In this document: piece by piece, positions 17,728 to 27,325 of the stretch
Layout of the letters: every line of letters starts with the position of its first letter
Position numbering within the stretch: the first letter of the stretch is position 1
NCBI GenBank assembly: GCA_021733665.1
Contig: JAHREI010000003.1
Coordinates: 248,001 to 312,000 of the forward strand
Source of the DNA: Bacillus subtilis
GTDB taxonomy: Bacteria > Pseudomonadota > Alphaproteobacteria > Rhizobiales > Rhizobiaceae
Length of the DNA: 64,000 nucleotides
Direction of reading: 5' to 3'
Notes under the pieces: generated by a model
Seen by the model: the letters and a program-made list of their open reading frames with translations, nothing else
Told to the model about the DNA's origin: nothing
Databases searched by the model: none
Made by a program: the position numbers and the translations under genes

Positions 17728-18862
17728 ATAGTATTTCTTTTGACAGCGTTACGCTTTCAAGGAAATCATAATCCAGAGTGACACCAATACCCGCACCGTT
17801 TGACGGGACCGGCATAATACCATTTTCGGTTTCCAGCCTCTCACAAACAATATCCCGCTCGAAATAGCGCGAAGATGAGGATGTATCGCCCGGACGCTTG
17901 AACTGCTCCAGTGTCGAGAGGTGGATGTTATGGGCACGTCCGATGCCGGATTCCAGCATGCCGCCACACCAGACCGGCACATCATGTGCCTGACAAATAT
18001 CGTGAATTTGACGTGCATTGGCATGACCGCCGACACGACCGACTTTAATATTGATCACGCGACCGGCATCAATGGCAAGTGCTTTGCGGCAAAGCTCCGG
18101 TGTGCGGATACATTCGTCCAGACAAATGGCTGTACGCATCATGGATTGCAGTTTTGCGTGATCCTGCAGATCATCCCATGCCAAAGGTTGCTCAATATAA
18201 TCCAGATCAAAATCATCGAACTGGCGCAGCAGAGCAAGATCGGCCAGCGTATAAGCGCAGTTCGCGTCTACGGTCAGGTGAATATCAGGGAAACGGTTGC
18301 GTACTTTTTCCAGCAGTTTTATGTCATGACCCGGCATGACTTTCAGCTTAATACGACGATAGCCCTGCTGTACATGACGTTCAACATCCAGCAAGGATTC
18401 CGGAATTTCCTTGATACCCAGTGATACGCCAACTTCAACCTCTTTGCGGGTGCCGCCAAGCGCATGGGACAGCGACAGACCGAGGGTTTTAGACCATAAA
18501 TCCCAATAGGCCATTTCCACACAGGCTTTGGCCATCTGGTGATCGCGCCAGTGCCGCATCATCTGGGTTAACTCATAAGGTGTCGAGAATTCTTTGCCGA
18601 TAATCTGCGGCAGGAAAACGTCCCGCATCATCATCATGGATGACACCGTGGTTTCCGGCAGATAATCAGGCAGGGTATCACAGACACCTTCCGCATAGCC
18701 TTCAATATTGCCGCTGCGCAGGATCAGAAGCGGGAAGGTTTTTTTGGTTGCCACGCCGGTAGAAATGCGAAACGGGTTGAGGAGTTTCAACTCTACAATA
18801 CGTAATTCTGCGCTATCGATCCGGATCTTCGGACGAAGTTGTGACGAGGGCTGGAGTAACAT
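17726..18862 (-). CDS. Enolase-superfamily N-acylamino acid racemase (NSAR/OSBS type)
   Basis: 378 residues. The muconate-lactonizing subgroup pattern is complete: KLK at Lys172/Lys174, metal ligands Asp199 (VDANCAY), Glu224 (YIEQPL) and Asp249 (LDECI), and general base Lys273 (INIKVGRVGG). GGMLESGIGRAHNIHLS and GDTSSSSRYFERDIV are typical of the N-succinylamino acid racemase/o-succinylbenzoate synthase family. No menaquinone gene is nearby, while an M20 peptidase, gamma-glutamyltranspeptidase and dipeptide transporter are upstream in the same operon, so racemisation of an N-acylamino acid is preferred over menaquinone synthesis. Start ATG 18862; earlier in-frame starts lack homology. It is the last gene of the operon. 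Confidence 0.88.
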   Translation of the reverse strand: MLLQPSSQLRPKIRIDSAELRIVELKLLNPFRISTGVATKKTFPLLILRSGNIEGYAEGVCDTLPDYLPETTVSSMMMMRDVFLPQIIGKEFSTPYELTQMMRHWRDHQMAKACVEMAYWDLWSKTLGLSLSHALGGTRKEVEVGVSLGIKEIPESLLDVERHVQQGYRRIKLKVMPGHDIKLLEKVRNRFPDIHLTVDANCAYTLADLALLRQFDDFDLDYIEQPLAWDDLQDHAKLQSMMRTAICLDECIRTPELCRKALAIDAGRVINIKVGRVGGHANARQIHDICQAHDVPVWCGGMLESGIGRAHNIHLSTLEQFKRPGDTSSSSRYFERDIVCERLETENGIMPVPSNGAGIGVTLDYDFLESVTLSKEIL

Positions 18863-18908
18863 GATTGATCTCTGTAATTTCTGTATGCGGGAAAACGGAA
18901 AGTGCCGG

Positions 18909-18936
18909 TGAGGCCGCAGAACAGGCTGCGACCTCA
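18909..18936 (-). terminator. Intercistronic stem-loop after peptide-binding protein
   Basis: An 11-bp stem with one mismatch (18909-18919 with 18926-18936) just after the binding-protein stop and before the racemase. There is no U-tract, so partial termination or 3'-end protection of the binding-protein message is more likely than full termination. Confidence 0.4.
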
Positions 18937-18942
18937 TAAGGC

Positions 18943-20472
18943 TTAGTTCCAGCTCATGTCGTAGAAACGCACGAACTCATCCGGGGTCGGTGTAAAGTTC
19001 AGATCTTTCGCCATCACATAATTGGTTGTGTAGGTCCACAACGGCACCCAATAGGCCTGATCAGCGATCTGGCGCAGGGCTTTGCTGTAAAATTCTTTGC
19101 GCTTTTCCGGATCAGTGGTGGTGTCTGCCTGCTTGAGCGTTGCTGTCAGGTCGGCATTTTTGACATCATCAATATCGGAGCCGTCAAAGAATTTGGATGT
19201 TGAGGCGGAAGCGTCGGCCACCGAGCCGGAGCCCCATGTGACAAAGCCCATCGGGATTTCGCCTTTGAGCTGTTTGTCTGCGAGTGCTGCATATTTCAGC
19301 ATCTGCAGATCAACCTTTACACCGACATTGCCCAGCATCTGCGCCATAGCTTCGGTGGCTGCTTTATCACGATAGAAATACATCGTGGTGGTAAAGCCGT
19401 TTTCATAGCCTGCTTCTTTCAGCAGTTCTTTGGCCTTGGCAGGGTCAAAATTGTAGGACGTCACGTCCTGTTCACAGCCAAATTGCAACGGGCTGCAGAT
19501 GGAATTGATGATTTGCGAGGAGGGGGCGAAGAAAGCATCACGCACGGCTTTACGGTCAATCGCATGATTGATTGCCTGACGCACGCGCACATCTTTCAGC
19601 GGAGTGTCAGCGCTGGAGCGGCCGGATACATCCATAGAAATGTAGCCGAAGCGCAATGTTTCGCCCTGAACCACGTTGAAACTGTCGCGGGTTTTGAGTT
19701 TCTGTGTGAGGTCTTCAGGCACCTGCCAGATGAAATCCACGGAACCGGACATCATTTCCGCGATTTGTGTATTGGTATCCGGAATGCTGCGGACTTCCAC
19801 ATTTTTGATTTGTGGTTTCTGGCGCGGGCCACCGTCATGATAGTCAGGGAAAGCCTTCAGCGTATAGCCGCTGCCTGGCTCGATCTTGTCCACCATATAA
19901 GGGCCGGTGCCGATTGGTTGTTTGGAAAAGCCTGCATCGCCGACTTCCTGATAATATTTTGCAGGATAAATCTGAATGGCGCTTTCAAGGAAATCGAGCG
20001 CAGCAGGGAATGGTGCTTTCAGATGCACGAGAACGATCTGGTCATCAACCTTCTCGGCATTTTTGATCCATGCCACGGTGTTTGGCATAGCTACCGGAGT
20101 TTTAGGATCGGAGAAATGATTGAGCGTGAACACAACATCATCCGCGCCAAAAGCATCGCCGTTATGGAATTTTACGCCCTGACGCAGCTTGAACTCAAGG
20201 GTCAGATCATCAACCCATTTGAAGCTCTCAGCCAGATTACCAACCCATTCACGGGTTTTAGGATCGCGTTCAACCAGTGTGTCCCAGACGGCATAGCCGA
20301 AAATGGTGCTTTCGCGGGCGGAACTGAAATAGGTGTTCGGATTGTCCAGCTCTTTGGCAAAGGCGATATTGACGGTGTCATCCGATTTATCGGCCAGTGC
20401 CGCGCCGGATACGCCCAGATACAAGCTGGCGGTAAGGGTCGCCAGAATTGCAAAATTCTTATGAAAGCTCAT
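18943..20472 (-). CDS. Peptide ABC transporter substrate-binding protein (SBP family 5)
   Basis: 509 residues. A signal peptide (MSFHKNFAILATLTASLYLGV..., cleavage near ALA) is followed by the family-5 pattern: LEFKLRQGVKFHNGDAFGADDVVFTL near residue 90 and VRQAINHAIDRKAV near residue 285. ATG 20472 follows GGAG by eight bases. It sits inside the minus-strand operon after the M20 peptidase and before the racemase and would deliver ligand to the DppBCDF-type system encoded at 23516-27325. The operon enzymes suggest gamma-glutamyl or N-acyl dipeptides as ligands (inference). Confidence 0.93.
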   Translation of the reverse strand: MSFHKNFAILATLTASLYLGVSGAALADKSDDTVNIAFAKELDNPNTYFSSARESTIFGYAVWDTLVERDPKTREWVGNLAESFKWVDDLTLEFKLRQGVKFHNGDAFGADDVVFTLNHFSDPKTPVAMPNTVAWIKNAEKVDDQIVLVHLKAPFPAALDFLESAIQIYPAKYYQEVGDAGFSKQPIGTGPYMVDKIEPGSGYTLKAFPDYHDGGPRQKPQIKNVEVRSIPDTNTQIAEMMSGSVDFIWQVPEDLTQKLKTRDSFNVVQGETLRFGYISMDVSGRSSADTPLKDVRVRQAINHAIDRKAVRDAFFAPSSQIINSICSPLQFGCEQDVTSYNFDPAKAKELLKEAGYENGFTTTMYFYRDKAATEAMAQMLGNVGVKVDLQMLKYAALADKQLKGEIPMGFVTWGSGSVADASASTSKFFDGSDIDDVKNADLTATLKQADTTTDPEKRKEFYSKALRQIADQAYWVPLWTYTTNYVMAKDLNFTPTPDEFVRFYDMSWN

Positions 20473-20526
20473 GTGTCGCTCCACTTCGACGCAAGGTTAA
20501 AAAAAGGGTCAGGCAGTTTTTTGTTG

Positions 20527-21927
20527 TTATCGGGTTGAAGGCTGCGGGCTTTTGCCCTCAGCAATATCGGCAAATATCCCTGCCATGCAGCGCAAGGCAT
20601 CACGGCAGATGCTTTTCAGAACATGCTCATCCGGCGCATGTTGCGAACAGGCACGGTAGGAATGCGGCACCCAGACGGTGGGCAGGCCAAGTGTCTCCGA
20701 GAAACATTCATTGGGCAGTGAGCCGCCGAGATTAGGCAGAATATGCGGCGGATTACCGGAAGTATCTGTCAGCGACTGCGCGACAAAGCGTGCCCAAGGA
20801 TGATCCGGATCAAGGCGGGTCGCGGTAAAATCATCGTCCTCGCGGCGGGTGATTTTGACATCCGCATAACCGTGCTGATCGAGATGACGGCGCAGTGCCG
20901 GTATAATGTCGTTCGCATCAGTACCGACAACATAACGCAGCTGGCAGGTTGCCCGTGCTTTGCCGGAGATGGCATTGACCGGTGCCTCAGGCACGCCGGA
21001 TGTCATGGCGAGAATGGCAAAACTGTTCCAGCCATAGATCCGCTCGGCGGGTGTCAGACTGGCTTCACCCCAGTCTTTATCAACGCTCGGGCCGGTTTCC
21101 ATATCCACCGGCAGATCACGGAGTGCCGCGCGGATATTATCGGTCAGGCTGGTTGGTCGCCATTCCGGAATACGGATCTGGCCGCGTTCATCGGTGATTG
21201 TCGCCAGCGCCTGTACGAGCCGCATTGCCGGATCGGCAAGCAAGCCGCCCCAATTACCGGAATGATGCGCGCCATCGCGTTTTTCAACAATCAGATCAAC
21301 CGTGACTGCGCCGCGTGCACCCATGAAAACTGTGGCTCTGTCCGGTTGCAGCCGTGGGCCGTCGGAGGCAATCAGCACATCGGCAGCAAGTTCTTGTTTG
21401 TGTGATGCGCAGAAGGCCTGCAAACCCGGAGAGCCGTTTTCTTCGGCCATCTCCAGCAGAATGGTAGCGTTGAAACCGAGTTTCCCATGCACGGCAATCA
21501 GGGCTTCAAGAGCAGCGATATTGATCAGATGCTGCACTTTATTATCAGCTGTGCCGCGCCCGTACCAACGATCACCTTCTTCGGTCAAAACGAAGGGTAA
21601 CAGGCCTTCGCGCCATTGTTCGGTCTGCGCATGAATGACATCGCCATGGCCATAGATCAGCACAGTTGGCAGGGCGGCGTCTTCTATGCGGCGGGCGATC
21701 ATCAGCGGGCCGCCTTCAGCCACCGGATTGTTATAGATTTTGATCTCAAATCCTGCGGCCTGCAAACGCGGCGTAATGGCTGTATCCAGATAATCTGCCA
21801 GCACCGGTTTTCTTTCCGGTACCTGACTTTCTGTCGGATAGCTCACCAAAGCGGCTAGTTCGGATTTCATCGTGCCATTGTCGAAATAGTCTTCGATCCG
21901 GCTGATAACAGTTTCACGCAAAGTCAT
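20527..21927 (-). CDS. M20-family metallopeptidase / N-acyl amino acid hydrolase
   Basis: 466 residues, M20 fold: GHGDV metal loop near residue 94, RGTADNK with bridging Asp, EMAEENGSPG with the catalytic Glu pair, a central dimerisation domain, and a C-terminal EC-H metal ligand region around GLPTVWVPHSYRACSQHAPDEH. No signal peptide, so cytoplasmic. Related enzymes are dipeptidases (carnosinase, CNDP) or N-acyl-L-amino acid deacylases. The ATG at 21927 overlaps the transpeptidase gene by 14 bp. Next to an N-acylamino acid racemase it may hydrolyse the L-isomer that enzyme makes; the exact bond is not settled by sequence. Confidence 0.9.
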   Translation of the reverse strand: MTLRETVISRIEDYFDNGTMKSELAALVSYPTESQVPERKPVLADYLDTAITPRLQAAGFEIKIYNNPVAEGGPLMIARRIEDAALPTVLIYGHGDVIHAQTEQWREGLLPFVLTEEGDRWYGRGTADNKVQHLINIAALEALIAVHGKLGFNATILLEMAEENGSPGLQAFCASHKQELAADVLIASDGPRLQPDRATVFMGARGAVTVDLIVEKRDGAHHSGNWGGLLADPAMRLVQALATITDERGQIRIPEWRPTSLTDNIRAALRDLPVDMETGPSVDKDWGEASLTPAERIYGWNSFAILAMTSGVPEAPVNAISGKARATCQLRYVVGTDANDIIPALRRHLDQHGYADVKITRREDDDFTATRLDPDHPWARFVAQSLTDTSGNPPHILPNLGGSLPNECFSETLGLPTVWVPHSYRACSQHAPDEHVLKSICRDALRCMAGIFADIAEGKSPQPSTR

Positions 21928-23497
21928 GGCTGTCCTCCTCGGTCACCGCATCACCCCATGGCGACATAATCTCGGTGCAGCCGGAATTCAGATCGCCTTC
22001 ACGCATCACGCCGGCAGGACAGGCAAAGGCAAACGGCCAGACGGTGCGGCGGGTGGTGACGGTGCGCGCGACTTTATTCAGTTCCGCAATTGTATCCGCT
22101 GACAGGCTGTCATCGGCGATGATGACATCGGCGGCAGACATATCGAGACGCGGCTGATGGAAAGCACCTTCAATATCCATGCCGGAATCGACGATGAAAG
22201 AGGAAAGCTGGGCAACGGCAGAGACAATCTTACGCCCGCCTGATGCACCAATGGCGAAGCGGCGTTCGCCTTGCTCACCAAGCGCAGGGCAGACATTCAT
22301 CAGGCACTGGCGTCCCGGTTGCAAGGAATTTGGTTTGCCCTGCACAGGGTCGAACCACATAATGCCGTTATTGAGCAAAAAGCCGGTGGAGGGCGAGACG
22401 ACTTTTGAGCCGAACAATGACAGCAAAGTCTGTGTCATCGAGACCATATTGCCGTGACGATCCACGACGGAAAAATGGGTTGTGCAGCCCGGTGCTTTCG
22501 GCACTTCGCCGTCATCACCCATATTTTCCAACCGCTGCTGATAGGCATGGCGCAGCGCTTTGGCGTAGCCGGTATAGGCATGAGCGTCCGGTTGGCCTTT
22601 GCCGATTTCCGGCAGGGCTTCAAAGGCTTGTCTCATGGTCGGGCCGGCGGTCAGATGCGGTGTGACATAGAATGTCGCATCGCTGCGCTTAAAGCTGAGC
22701 GGATCGGCAATGGTTGCACGGTAATCACGCAGATCCTGCATCGACAGCGAACCGCCTTTTGCGCGGACATCCTTGACCAGTGCCTGTGCCAGATCGCCTT
22801 CATAGAATGTGCGATAGCCCTGTTCTGCCAGTTCGGTCAGCGATGGTGCATAACCGGACATATCAACGCGCTTGTCGGACAGGCTCGTCCAGCCATTGAT
22901 CATCGGCCATTGACCGTCTTCCAGAAATAGCGCTGCGGCATCCGGATCTTTGGCCAGCTCACGAGTTGCGCCTGCGATAACAAGCGCTGCGTACCAATCG
23001 ACCGGCAGGCCTTCTTTTGCGAGTTTAATTGCCGGAGCCAGCAGTTCTGCCCAAGGCATGGTGCCCCAGCGTGCATGTGCCTGACCGATACCGTCGACCA
23101 CACCCGGTACTGCAACGGCAGTTGCGCCCATAATGTTGCGGTCATCGACTACGGCTTCCCACGGGAAAAGATCGGAGTTTTTACCGGCACCGGAGAGCGG
23201 ATAATCGGCAGGATTTAGCTCCACAGGTGCACGCATGGCATAGGTCACTGCATGGGCTTTACTGGTGGCCGCATCCCAAACCATCATCGCGCCGCCACCG
23301 ACAGGGCCTGACATCCACGGTTCAAGCACACCAATGGCGAAAGAAACGGCGGTTGCTGCATCCATCGCATTGCCACCTGCTGCAAGCACTGCCGCACCGA
23401 TTTGTGCCGCGCGGCTGTTTTGTGCAGCTACGACACCGCCTTTGGTGCGGATGACATTCTTGCGAGTAACTTGTGTACGGGAAAGACTGGTTATCAT
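21914..23497 (-). CDS. Gamma-glutamyltranspeptidase-family Ntn hydrolase, cytoplasmic
   Basis: 527 residues. The autoprocessing and nucleophile site is TTHFSVVD, Thr339, and the region before it (GGNAMDAATAVSFAIGVLEPWMSG) matches GGT large subunits. Unlike E. coli Ggt there is no signal peptide, so cleavage of gamma-glutamyl or related amides should take place after import. ATG 23497 begins MITSLSRTQVTRKNVIRTKGG. The gene lies between the transporter ATPase (18 bp) and the M20 peptidase (overlap). In this setting it would open an imported gamma-glutamyl dipeptide or cephalosporin-acylase-like amide; the family includes both activities. Confidence 0.92.
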   Translation of the reverse strand: MITSLSRTQVTRKNVIRTKGGVVAAQNSRAAQIGAAVLAAGGNAMDAATAVSFAIGVLEPWMSGPVGGGAMMVWDAATSKAHAVTYAMRAPVELNPADYPLSGAGKNSDLFPWEAVVDDRNIMGATAVAVPGVVDGIGQAHARWGTMPWAELLAPAIKLAKEGLPVDWYAALVIAGATRELAKDPDAAALFLEDGQWPMINGWTSLSDKRVDMSGYAPSLTELAEQGYRTFYEGDLAQALVKDVRAKGGSLSMQDLRDYRATIADPLSFKRSDATFYVTPHLTAGPTMRQAFEALPEIGKGQPDAHAYTGYAKALRHAYQQRLENMGDDGEVPKAPGCTTHFSVVDRHGNMVSMTQTLLSLFGSKVVSPSTGFLLNNGIMWFDPVQGKPNSLQPGRQCLMNVCPALGEQGERRFAIGASGGRKIVSAVAQLSSFIVDSGMDIEGAFHQPRLDMSAADVIIADDSLSADTIAELNKVARTVTTRRTVWPFAFACPAGVMREGDLNSGCTEIMSPWGDAVTEEDSHDFA

Positions 23498-23515
23498 TTC
23501 AGTTCCTTAATCAGT

Positions 23516-24490
23516 TCAGGCAGGCAGTGCAGTGGCATTGGTATAAAGGTGACAGGCGACACAACCGCTGCCGCTTTCCTGCAAGACAGGGCGGGACTGA
23601 TCGCAGGGGGTAAAGCGGTCAGGGCAGCGCGGATGGAAGGCGCAACCTGCAGGCGGATTGATCGGATTGGGATATTCTGTGCCGAGCTGTGTGTCCGGCA
23701 CGCCGAGTTCCGGTTCCGGTGTCAGAACGGAATCCAGCAACGCCCGTGAATAAGGGTGGCGGGCATTGCGGAAAATGTCTTCAGTTTCGCGTTCTTCAAC
23801 AATGCGCCCGAGATACATCACCGCAACCCGTGTCGCGAGATATTCAACAACCGCGAGATTGTGGCTGATGAATAGATAGGTCAGACCGAGTTCACGCTGC
23901 AGATCGCCCAGCAGATTGAGAATCTGGCTCTGCACAGAAACATCGAGGGCCGATGTCGGTTCGTCACAAATGACGATCTCCGGCTTCATAATCAGTGCAC
24001 GGGCAATAGCGACACGCTGGCGCTGGCCGCCGGACATCTGGTTTGGATAAGCGTTGAGCATACGCGAAGGCAGCCCGACGACATCCATAATTTCCTTCAC
24101 CTTCTTTTCGCGCGATGCCTGATCGCCGACATTATGCACCACAAGCGGCGCCATAATGATCTGACGGATAGTTTTGCGCGGATTGAGCGAGGAATAAGGG
24201 TCTTGAAAGATCGGCTGAATACGGCGCGACAATTCAAAACGGTTTTGCTTGGTGATGTCTTCGCCGTTAATTTCGACGCGTCCACTGGTCGGTTTTTCCA
24301 GCCCGAGCAAGATTTTAGCCAGCGTTGATTTTCCGCAACCGGATTCACCGACAAGGCCAAGAACCGAGCCGCGCTCTACCGTCAGCGAAACATCGCTGAC
24401 TGCTGCCAGTGGCTTTTTGCCGGAGAAAAAGCCCTGCCGCACCTGATAGATTTTGGAGACATTGTGAAGTTGTAGAACTGGCTGGCTCAT
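23516..24490 (-). CDS. Peptide ABC transporter ATPase, DppF type
   Basis: 324 residues, with Walker A GESGCGKST, signature MSGGQRQRVAIARAL, Walker B IVICDEPTSALD, and a C-terminal oligopeptide-transporter extension with the Cys-containing FHPRCPDRFTPC motif seen in DppF/OppF proteins (a probable metal or Fe-S site). ATG 24490 follows GGAGG and overlaps the DppD stop as ATGA. It is the fourth gene of the operon. Confidence 0.95.
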   Translation of the reverse strand: MSQPVLQLHNVSKIYQVRQGFFSGKKPLAAVSDVSLTVERGSVLGLVGESGCGKSTLAKILLGLEKPTSGRVEINGEDITKQNRFELSRRIQPIFQDPYSSLNPRKTIRQIIMAPLVVHNVGDQASREKKVKEIMDVVGLPSRMLNAYPNQMSGGQRQRVAIARALIMKPEIVICDEPTSALDVSVQSQILNLLGDLQRELGLTYLFISHNLAVVEYLATRVAVMYLGRIVEERETEDIFRNARHPYSRALLDSVLTPEPELGVPDTQLGTEYPNPINPPAGCAFHPRCPDRFTPCDQSRPVLQESGSGCVACHLYTNATALPA

Positions 24491-25485
24491 AGCAAAGCCT
24501 CCGCAGGCTGACGCATGCCGTTTGCATGGATGCACTGTAATTTATGATGAGCGGAGAGATCGCGCTGCGGGATGGTGCCGGTGCAGGCTTCAATCGCCTC
24601 AGGGCAGCGGTCGCGGAAGATGCAACCGGTATGACGACCGACCAGATTTGGCACAATACCCGGAATTGTGCCCAGCCGTTCTCCACGTTTAATGCGCCCA
24701 GGTATTGGAATACAGTCAAGCAGGCCGCGCGTATAAGGATGCGCAGGATTACGGAAGATTTCGCTGACAGAACCTGCCTCAACCAGTTCACCGGCATACA
24801 TCACAGCGACTTTGTCAGCGATGCGCGCAACAACACCGAGATCATGGGTAATCAGGATCATTGCCATGCCCATTTTCTGCTGCAGGTCTTTAAGAAGACG
24901 TAAGATCTGTGCCTGAATGGTTACGTCCAGAGCTGTTGTCGGCTCATCGGCGATCAGCAATTCCGGCTCACACATCAGTGCCATTGCAATCATGATACGC
25001 TGGCGCAAACCACCGGAAAGCTGATGCGGATATTGGTTGAGACGGCTTTCTGCAGCGGTAATCCCGACCATACGCAGTAGATCTGCGGCGCGTTTCAATG
25101 CTTCAGCTTTGCTGACAGATTTATGCAGGCGCAATGCTTCTGCCAGCTGGCTGCCGATCGTATAGGCAGGGTTCAGGCTGGTCATCGGCTCCTGAAAAAT
25201 CATCGCCATACGGTTACCGCGCAGCGCTCGCATTTCCCGTGCTGTGGCTTTTTGCAGGTCAATGCCGTCAAAGCTCATCTCGGTCGCATTACGCTGAATA
25301 CCCGGTGACAAAAGCCCCATCACCGCAAGCGAGGTCAGCGATTTGCCGGAGCCGCTTTCACCGACGATACATAGCGTTTCCCCCGGTTTAACCTCGAGAT
25401 TGATGTTGCGCACGGCATGAAGGGTGCCCGCGGCGGTGGGGATGTCCAGTGTCAGGCCCTGAACTTTAAGAATAGGAGCAGTCAT
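24487..25485 (-). CDS. Peptide ABC transporter ATPase, DppD type
   Basis: 332 residues. Walker A GESGSGKS, signature [15 protein letters not shown], Walker [13 protein letters not shown], and C-terminal [11 protein letters not shown] motif. The start is ATG 25485 ([10 protein letters not shown]), seven bases after GAGGG and 11 bp past the DppC stop; longer in-frame starts overlap the permease and lack homology. It partners the DppF-type ATPase in one transporter. Confidence 0.95.
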   Translation of the reverse strand: MTAPILKVQGLTLDIPTAAGTLHAVRNINLEVKPGETLCIVGESGSGKSLTSLAVMGLLSPGIQRNATEMSFDGIDLQKATAREMRALRGNRMAMIFQEPMTSLNPAYTIGSQLAEALRLHKSVSKAEALKRAADLLRMVGITAAESRLNQYPHQLSGGLRQRIMIAMALMCEPELLIADEPTTALDVTIQAQILRLLKDLQQKMGMAMILITHDLGVVARIADKVAVMYAGELVEAGSVSEIFRNPAHPYTRGLLDCIPIPGRIKRGERLGTIPGIVPNLVGRHTGCIFRDRCPEAIEACTGTIPQRDLSAHHKLQCIHANGMRQPAEALL

Positions 25486-25496
25486 TGGTTTTTCCC

Positions 25497-26396
25497 TCAG
25501 TTCCGTCCGCCCGGCGCGGTAATATCGCGCAGGCCGTCGCCCATGAGATTGATCGCCAGCACCAGCACAAACAGCGCAACACCGGGGATCATCACAAGCC
25601 ATGGCTCGAACAGCATCATGTCTTTGCCCTCGGAGATCATCAGACCCCAGCTGGCTGTCGGCGGCTGCACACCAAGACCTAAGAAGGACAGAGCAGCTTC
25701 CAGCAAAATGGCATGCGCCATTTCCAGCGTGGCAACGACAATCAGATTGTTCATCAGATTAGGCAGGATTTCGGAGATCAGAATGCGCGGCGTGGATGTG
25801 CCGATGGCATAGGATGCAGCAACATATTCCCGTCGCGCGATCTGTAATGTTGATGCGCGCATGACTACCGCATAGCGATCCCACAATAACAGGCCGAGAA
25901 CGGTGGCAACAACAGTCAGCGATCCGCCAAACAAGGCCACAACAGCCAGTGCGACCAGAACAACCGGCATTGCGAGACGCACATTAATCAGGAATGTTAC
26001 GACCGCATCCACACGGCCGCCGAAATAACCGGCTGCAACGCCCATAGCCGTACCGATAATGCCGGAGATCAAAGCTGCCGACAGGCCGATAAATAATGAG
26101 ACACGCGCACCATGCAGCAGACGGGCGAGATAATCGCGGCCAAGCTGGTCAGTTCCCAGAACGTGATCGGATTTACCGCCTAAGAATTCCGGTGGAACCA
26201 TACGGTTTACCAGATCCTGCGTATAAGGATCATATTTGAGGAGCATCGGAGCAAAGATTGCAACCAGTGCAATCACAGCTACGATGATAGTCCCGATCAT
26301 GAAACCGCTATGACCGAAAATACGGCGGCGCAAAATCGCAGACGGAGATGGTTCCAGAATTTGTTCTGCGGTCGGTATGGAAGAATATGTGGTCAT
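25497..26396 (-). CDS. Peptide ABC transporter permease, DppC type
   Basis: 299 residues with six membrane segments, including GHSGFMIGTIIVAVIALVAI. The DppC motif VLGTDQLGRDYLARLLHGARVSL and the LSFLGLGVQPPTASWG segment are present. The start at 26396 overlaps the DppB stop by four bases (ATGA). Confidence 0.95.
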   Translation of the reverse strand: MTTYSSIPTAEQILEPSPSAILRRRIFGHSGFMIGTIIVAVIALVAIFAPMLLKYDPYTQDLVNRMVPPEFLGGKSDHVLGTDQLGRDYLARLLHGARVSLFIGLSAALISGIIGTAMGVAAGYFGGRVDAVVTFLINVRLAMPVVLVALAVVALFGGSLTVVATVLGLLLWDRYAVVMRASTLQIARREYVAASYAIGTSTPRILISEILPNLMNNLIVVATLEMAHAILLEAALSFLGLGVQPPTASWGLMISEGKDMMLFEPWLVMIPGVALFVLVLAINLMGDGLRDITAPGGRN

Positions 26397-27325
26397 GAGG
26401 TCCTCATGCGGGGATCAAGCCAGGCATTCATAATGTCGGCGAGCAGTGTGAAGACGATGTAAAACATGGAGAAAAGCAGGATCAGTGCCTGAACGGTCGG
26501 CAGATCATTGCGGGTGATGGACTCCCATGCGAGCAGTCCGGCACCCGGCAATGCGAAGACGGATTCAACTACAATCGAACCACCGAGCATGAAACCCATC
26601 TGCACGGCTGACAGCGATACGACAGGGATGATCGCATTGCGCAATGCATGGGTGAATAGCACCCGCCATTCCGATGAGCCTTTGGCACGGGCGGTGCGGA
26701 TATAATCTGATGAGAGAACTTCCAGCATACCGGCGCGGGTGAGGCGCATAATTGCAGGCATAGCATAATAGCCGAGCACAATGGTTGGCAGGATAAAATG
26801 CTGCCATGTCTTGGCACCGGATGCAGGCAGCCAGCCCAGATCAATGGAGAAAACCGAGATCAGTACAAGAGCAAACCAGAAGCTCGGCATTGCTTGTCCG
26901 GCGACAGAGATAAACAGCGCCAGCTTGTCGGTCAGTGAGTTCGGGCGTTTGGCAGCAAGTACACCAAGCGGTACAGCAACAAGCAGAGCAAAAACGATAG
27001 CAGTCAGACCAAGGCGCATGGTTACACCAAGTCGACTGGAAATGAGGTCTGCAACCGGAAGTTTAAAATAATAACTCTGCCCGAAGTTGAAATGCGCTGC
27101 ATTCCACAGCCAGTCTGCGTATTGCACCAGCATCGGACGATCAAAACCGTAAAATTCGCGGATTGTCTGAATGTCTTGCGCACTCGCACCTTCTCCCGCG
27201 ATGGCAGTCGCAGGGTCGCCGCTCAGGTAAAGCAGACAGAAACTGATAAAAGACACGGTCAGCGCAACCAGTAAGGCAAGGCCGAGCCGCTTGAGGATGA
27301 AACCAAGCAAGTTCTGCTCCGTCAA
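26393..27325 (-). CDS. Peptide ABC transporter permease, DppB type
   Basis: 310 residues, N-terminal membrane anchor (FILKRLGLALLVALTVSFISF), LSGDPA motif, and EAA loop ARAKGSSEWRVLFTHALRNA. First gene of the eight-gene minus-strand operon running to the racemase at 17726. The 385-bp region upstream, shared with the divergent IclR gene, holds three inverted repeats. Confidence 0.95.
   Translation of the reverse strand: MTEQNLLGFILKRLGLALLVALTVSFISFCLLYLSGDPATAIAGEGASAQDIQTIREFYGFDRPMLVQYADWLWNAAHFNFGQSYYFKLPVADLISSRLGVTMRLGLTAIVFALLVAVPLGVLAAKRPNSLTDKLALFISVAGQAMPSFWFALVLISVFSIDLGWLPASGAKTWQHFILPTIVLGYYAMPAIMRLTRAGMLEVLSSDYIRTARAKGSSEWRVLFTHALRNAIIPVVSLSAVQMGFMLGGSIVVESVFALPGAGLLAWESITRNDLPTVQALILLFSMFYIVFTLLADIMNAWLDPRMRTS

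Noticed and set aside
17726-18862. Assignment as menaquinone o-succinylbenzoate synthase (MenC)
   Set aside because: The family includes both activities, but no men gene is nearby and the operon contents are peptide import and hydrolysis.
19483-20538. Long open frame (351 codons) on the plus strand
   Set aside because: It lies antisense to the peptide-binding protein gene, with Cys- and His-rich composition unlike a real protein; a shadow frame.
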